Below are positions 62,421-64,000 of a stretch of 64,000 nt of DNA, piece by piece. Both the position numbers and the translations under genes were made by a program. Under the pieces are notes generated by a model. That model did not search any database. It was not told where the DNA came from and was given only the letters and a program-made list of their open reading frames with translations. The DNA is from JACCUZ01 sp038246575 (GTDB lineage: Bacteria > Actinomycetota > Actinomycetes > JACCUZ01). The stretch lies in contig JBBRVU010000004.1 of assembly GCA_038246575.1 (NCBI GenBank), forward strand, positions 1 to 64,000. The letters are read 5' to 3'. Within the stretch, counting starts at the first letter, position 1. Each line of letters begins with the position of its first letter.

Positions 62421-63343
62421 CGATCGCACCGGACGGCCGCAAGCTGCTGCGCCTCGAGGTCCGCAACAGCGAGACGCCGATCGAGAAGAAGCCGTCCTGG
62501 ATCAGGACGCGGGCGAACATGGGCCCGGAGTACACCGAGCTGAAGTCGCTGGTGAAGCGCGAGGGCCTGCACACGGTGTGCGAGGCGGCCGGCTGCCCCA
62601 ACATCTTCGAGTGCTGGGAGGACCGCGAGGCCACCTTCCTCATCGGCGGCGACCAGTGCACCCGGCGCTGCGACTTCTGCCAGATCGACACCGGCAAGCC
62701 CGAGCCGCTCGACCGTGACGAGCCGCGCCGGGTCGCCGAGTCGGTGCAGGCGATGGGGCTGCGCTACGCCACCATCACCGGCGTCGCCCGCGACGACCTG
62801 CCCGACGGCGGCGCATGGCTCTACGCCGAGGCGGTGCGCCAGATCCACGCGCTGAACCCGGGCGCCGGCGTCGAGAACCTCATCCCCGACTTCAACGGCA
62901 AGCCCGACCTGCTGCGCGAGGTGTTCGAGTCGCGACCCGAGGTCCTGGCGCACAACGTCGAGACCGTGCCGCGCATATTCAAGCGCATCCGGCCGGCGTT
63001 CACCTACGGGCGGTCGCTGGACGTGATCACCCAGGCCCGTGGCTTCGGGCTGGTGACGAAGTCGAACCTCATCCTGGGGATGGGCGAGGAGCGGTCGGAG
63101 GTGAGCCAGGCGCTGCGCGACCTGCACGCCGCGGGCTGCGAGCTGATCACCATCACGCAGTACCTCCGCCCGTCGGCGCGGCACCACCCGGTCACCCGGT
63201 GGGTCAAGCCGGAGGAGTTCGTCGAGCTGCAGGCCGAGGCGGAGCAGGTCGGCTTCGCCGGCGTCCTGTCCGGGCCGCTGGTGCGCTCGTCGTACCGCGC
63301 CGGCCGGCTCTACCAGCAGGCGATCAAGACGCGCGATCCCTAG
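62417..63343 (+). CDS. lipA: Lipoyl synthase
   Basis: A 308-residue radical-SAM enzyme that inserts two sulfurs into protein-bound octanoate. Auxiliary cluster cysteines are in CEAAGCPNIFEC near residue 54. The radical-SAM CxxxCxxC is CTRRCDFC near residue 80, and the conserved RSSY segment (VRSSYRAG) is near the C-terminus. The GTG overlaps the SDR stop. The housekeeping lipA is normally next to lipB, so this copy probably serves the adjacent lipoyl-dependent dehydrogenase. No lipB is present here. Confidence 0.95.
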   Translation: MTIAPDGRKLLRLEVRNSETPIEKKPSWIRTRANMGPEYTELKSLVKREGLHTVCEAAGCPNIFECWEDREATFLIGGDQCTRRCDFCQIDTGKPEPLDRDEPRRVAESVQAMGLRYATITGVARDDLPDGGAWLYAEAVRQIHALNPGAGVENLIPDFNGKPDLLREVFESRPEVLAHNVETVPRIFKRIRPAFTYGRSLDVITQARGFGLVTKSNLILGMGEERSEVSQALRDLHAAGCELITITQYLRPSARHHPVTRWVKPEEFVELQAEAEQVGFAGVLSGPLVRSSYRAGRLYQQAIKTRDP

Positions 63344-64000
63344 GAGACGGCCCTCTTGCGCTGCGCGGTCAGCAGCCGGTGGACCGCCCGGCCGGTCTCC
63401 TCGATGTGGAGCGTAGAGACCGCCTGCGCCTTGTCGGCGTCCTGCTTCTTGATGGCCGCCAGCAGCTGCTTGTGAGTCTGGACCCAGTTGCGCCCGAGGT
63501 CGTCAGCGACCGTCGCGAAGTAGAACCGGGCCCGCTTCTCCAAGCTTGCTAGCGTCGATTCCAGTACCGAGTTGTGAGCGGCCCGGCGGACGGTGGCGTA
63601 GAAGCGCTCGCTGAGGTCGGACAGCGCGGCGTCGTCGTCCCTCTCGACGGCCTGGCGGCTCAGCTCGACAATGCTGGTCAGCTCCGCGAGATCCTCGGTG
63701 GTACGGCGTTCCGCGGCCCGGTGCGCAACGTGCCCCTCAAGCACCGTTCGGACATCGAACAAGGCGGTGAGCTCCTCCTCCGAGCGCTCAGATACGTACA
63801 CCCCGTACCTGGGCCTTATGGTCACCCAACCCGCTGCCTCCAGCGAACGGAGCGCTTCACGTACCGGAATCCGACTCACCCCGTAGTGGGTTGCCAACGC
63901 CTCAGCCCGCAACCGCTCGCCGGGCTCCAAGACGCCACTGATGATGGCTTCCTCGAGAATGTTGCTGATCTGCGTCGGAAGGTCGGTGCCTCCCAGCGAC
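63340..64000 (-). CDS. GntR-family regulator of the FCD subfamily (5' partial)
   Basis: The frame is open to the right window edge, so the start is outside. The winged-helix begins LPTQISNILEEAIISGVLEP and continues LATHYGVSRIPVREALRSLE. The C-terminal FCD ligand domain follows, with DVRTVLEGHVAHRAAERRT and the metal-binding type HNSVLE segment. FCD regulators sense small acids and bind short palindromes. GTATAC at three promoters here makes them likely targets. Its stop overlaps the lipA stop (CTAG). Confidence 0.9.
   Translation of the reverse strand, partial: SLGGTDLPTQISNILEEAIISGVLEPGERLRAEALATHYGVSRIPVREALRSLEAAGWVTIRPRYGVYVSERSEEELTALFDVRTVLEGHVAHRAAERRTTEDLAELTSIVELSRQAVERDDDAALSDLSERFYATVRRAAHNSVLESTLASLEKRARFYFATVADDLGRNWVQTHKQLLAAIKKQDADKAQAVSTLHIEETGRAVHRLLTAQRKRAVS

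Overview
The window comes from a very GC-rich actinomycete. The base composition, the frequent GTG starts and ATGA/GTGA gene overlaps, and the WXG100-, NCS1- and FCD-GntR-type proteins all point that way. Pseudonocardiales or a relative is a guess. The sequence has two parts joined at about 46.45 kb.

Left part (1 to about 46.45 kb): the right-hand section of an integrative conjugative element (ICE). A tightly coupled T4SS-type conjugation operon fills 1-14.4 kb: LysM/BTAD membrane protein, small membrane protein, NlpC/P60 hydrolase, pilin-like protein, VirB6-like protein, SCO6880-like protein, VirB4 ATPase, a tandem DnaB-N-like protein, VirD4/TraG coupling protein, ArdC-like metallopeptidase and a zinc-finger protein. 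A MobF/TrwC relaxase-helicase and its small partner lie at 23.1-27.4 kb on the minus strand. Between them is a compact nine-gene operon (15.3-22.9 kb) built around a soluble, three-module FtsK-like ATPase with WXG100-like and coiled-coil partners. It lacks every membrane component of a real type VII secretion system, and I consider it the best candidate for an undescribed system. Right of the relaxase are a type I restriction-modification operon (hsdM-hsdS-hsdR, preceded by a large palindrome) and a second cargo island (35.4-43.2 kb). That island carries a giant helicase with a C-terminal Vsr/DUF559-like nuclease domain and an SOS-box-like site, plus two unknown proteins and a membrane protein. 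Two short relics of what looks like one TadA/CpaF ATPase gene flank it. An endonuclease/exonuclease/phosphatase protein, a tyrosine integrase with direct repeats at its 5' side, and the 3' half of an initiator-type tRNA-Met (attR) close the element.

Right part (46.5-64 kb): apparently chromosomal. It opens with transposase relics and a 65-bp inverted repeat. A catabolic cluster follows: a polar amino-acid ABC importer, a TauE/SafE permease, diaminopropionate ammonia-lyase, an SDR, a gamma-glutamyltransferase and an M20 amidohydrolase lacking several metal ligands. Next comes a long minus-strand operon: an acetoin/pyruvate-dehydrogenase-type E1alpha/E1beta, an E2 split into separate lipoyl and catalytic proteins, a GlcG-like protein, an NCS1 permease interrupted by one amber codon, and a frameshifted AHL-lactonase-like pseudogene. 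An SDR and lipoyl synthase are divergent from it. An FCD-type GntR regulator, cut by the window end, is the likely controller: three promoter regions each carry a GTATAC palindrome. I infer uptake and breakdown of an amidated or diaminopropionate-containing compound to pyruvate or another 2-oxo acid, with local lipoate supply for the dehydrogenase.
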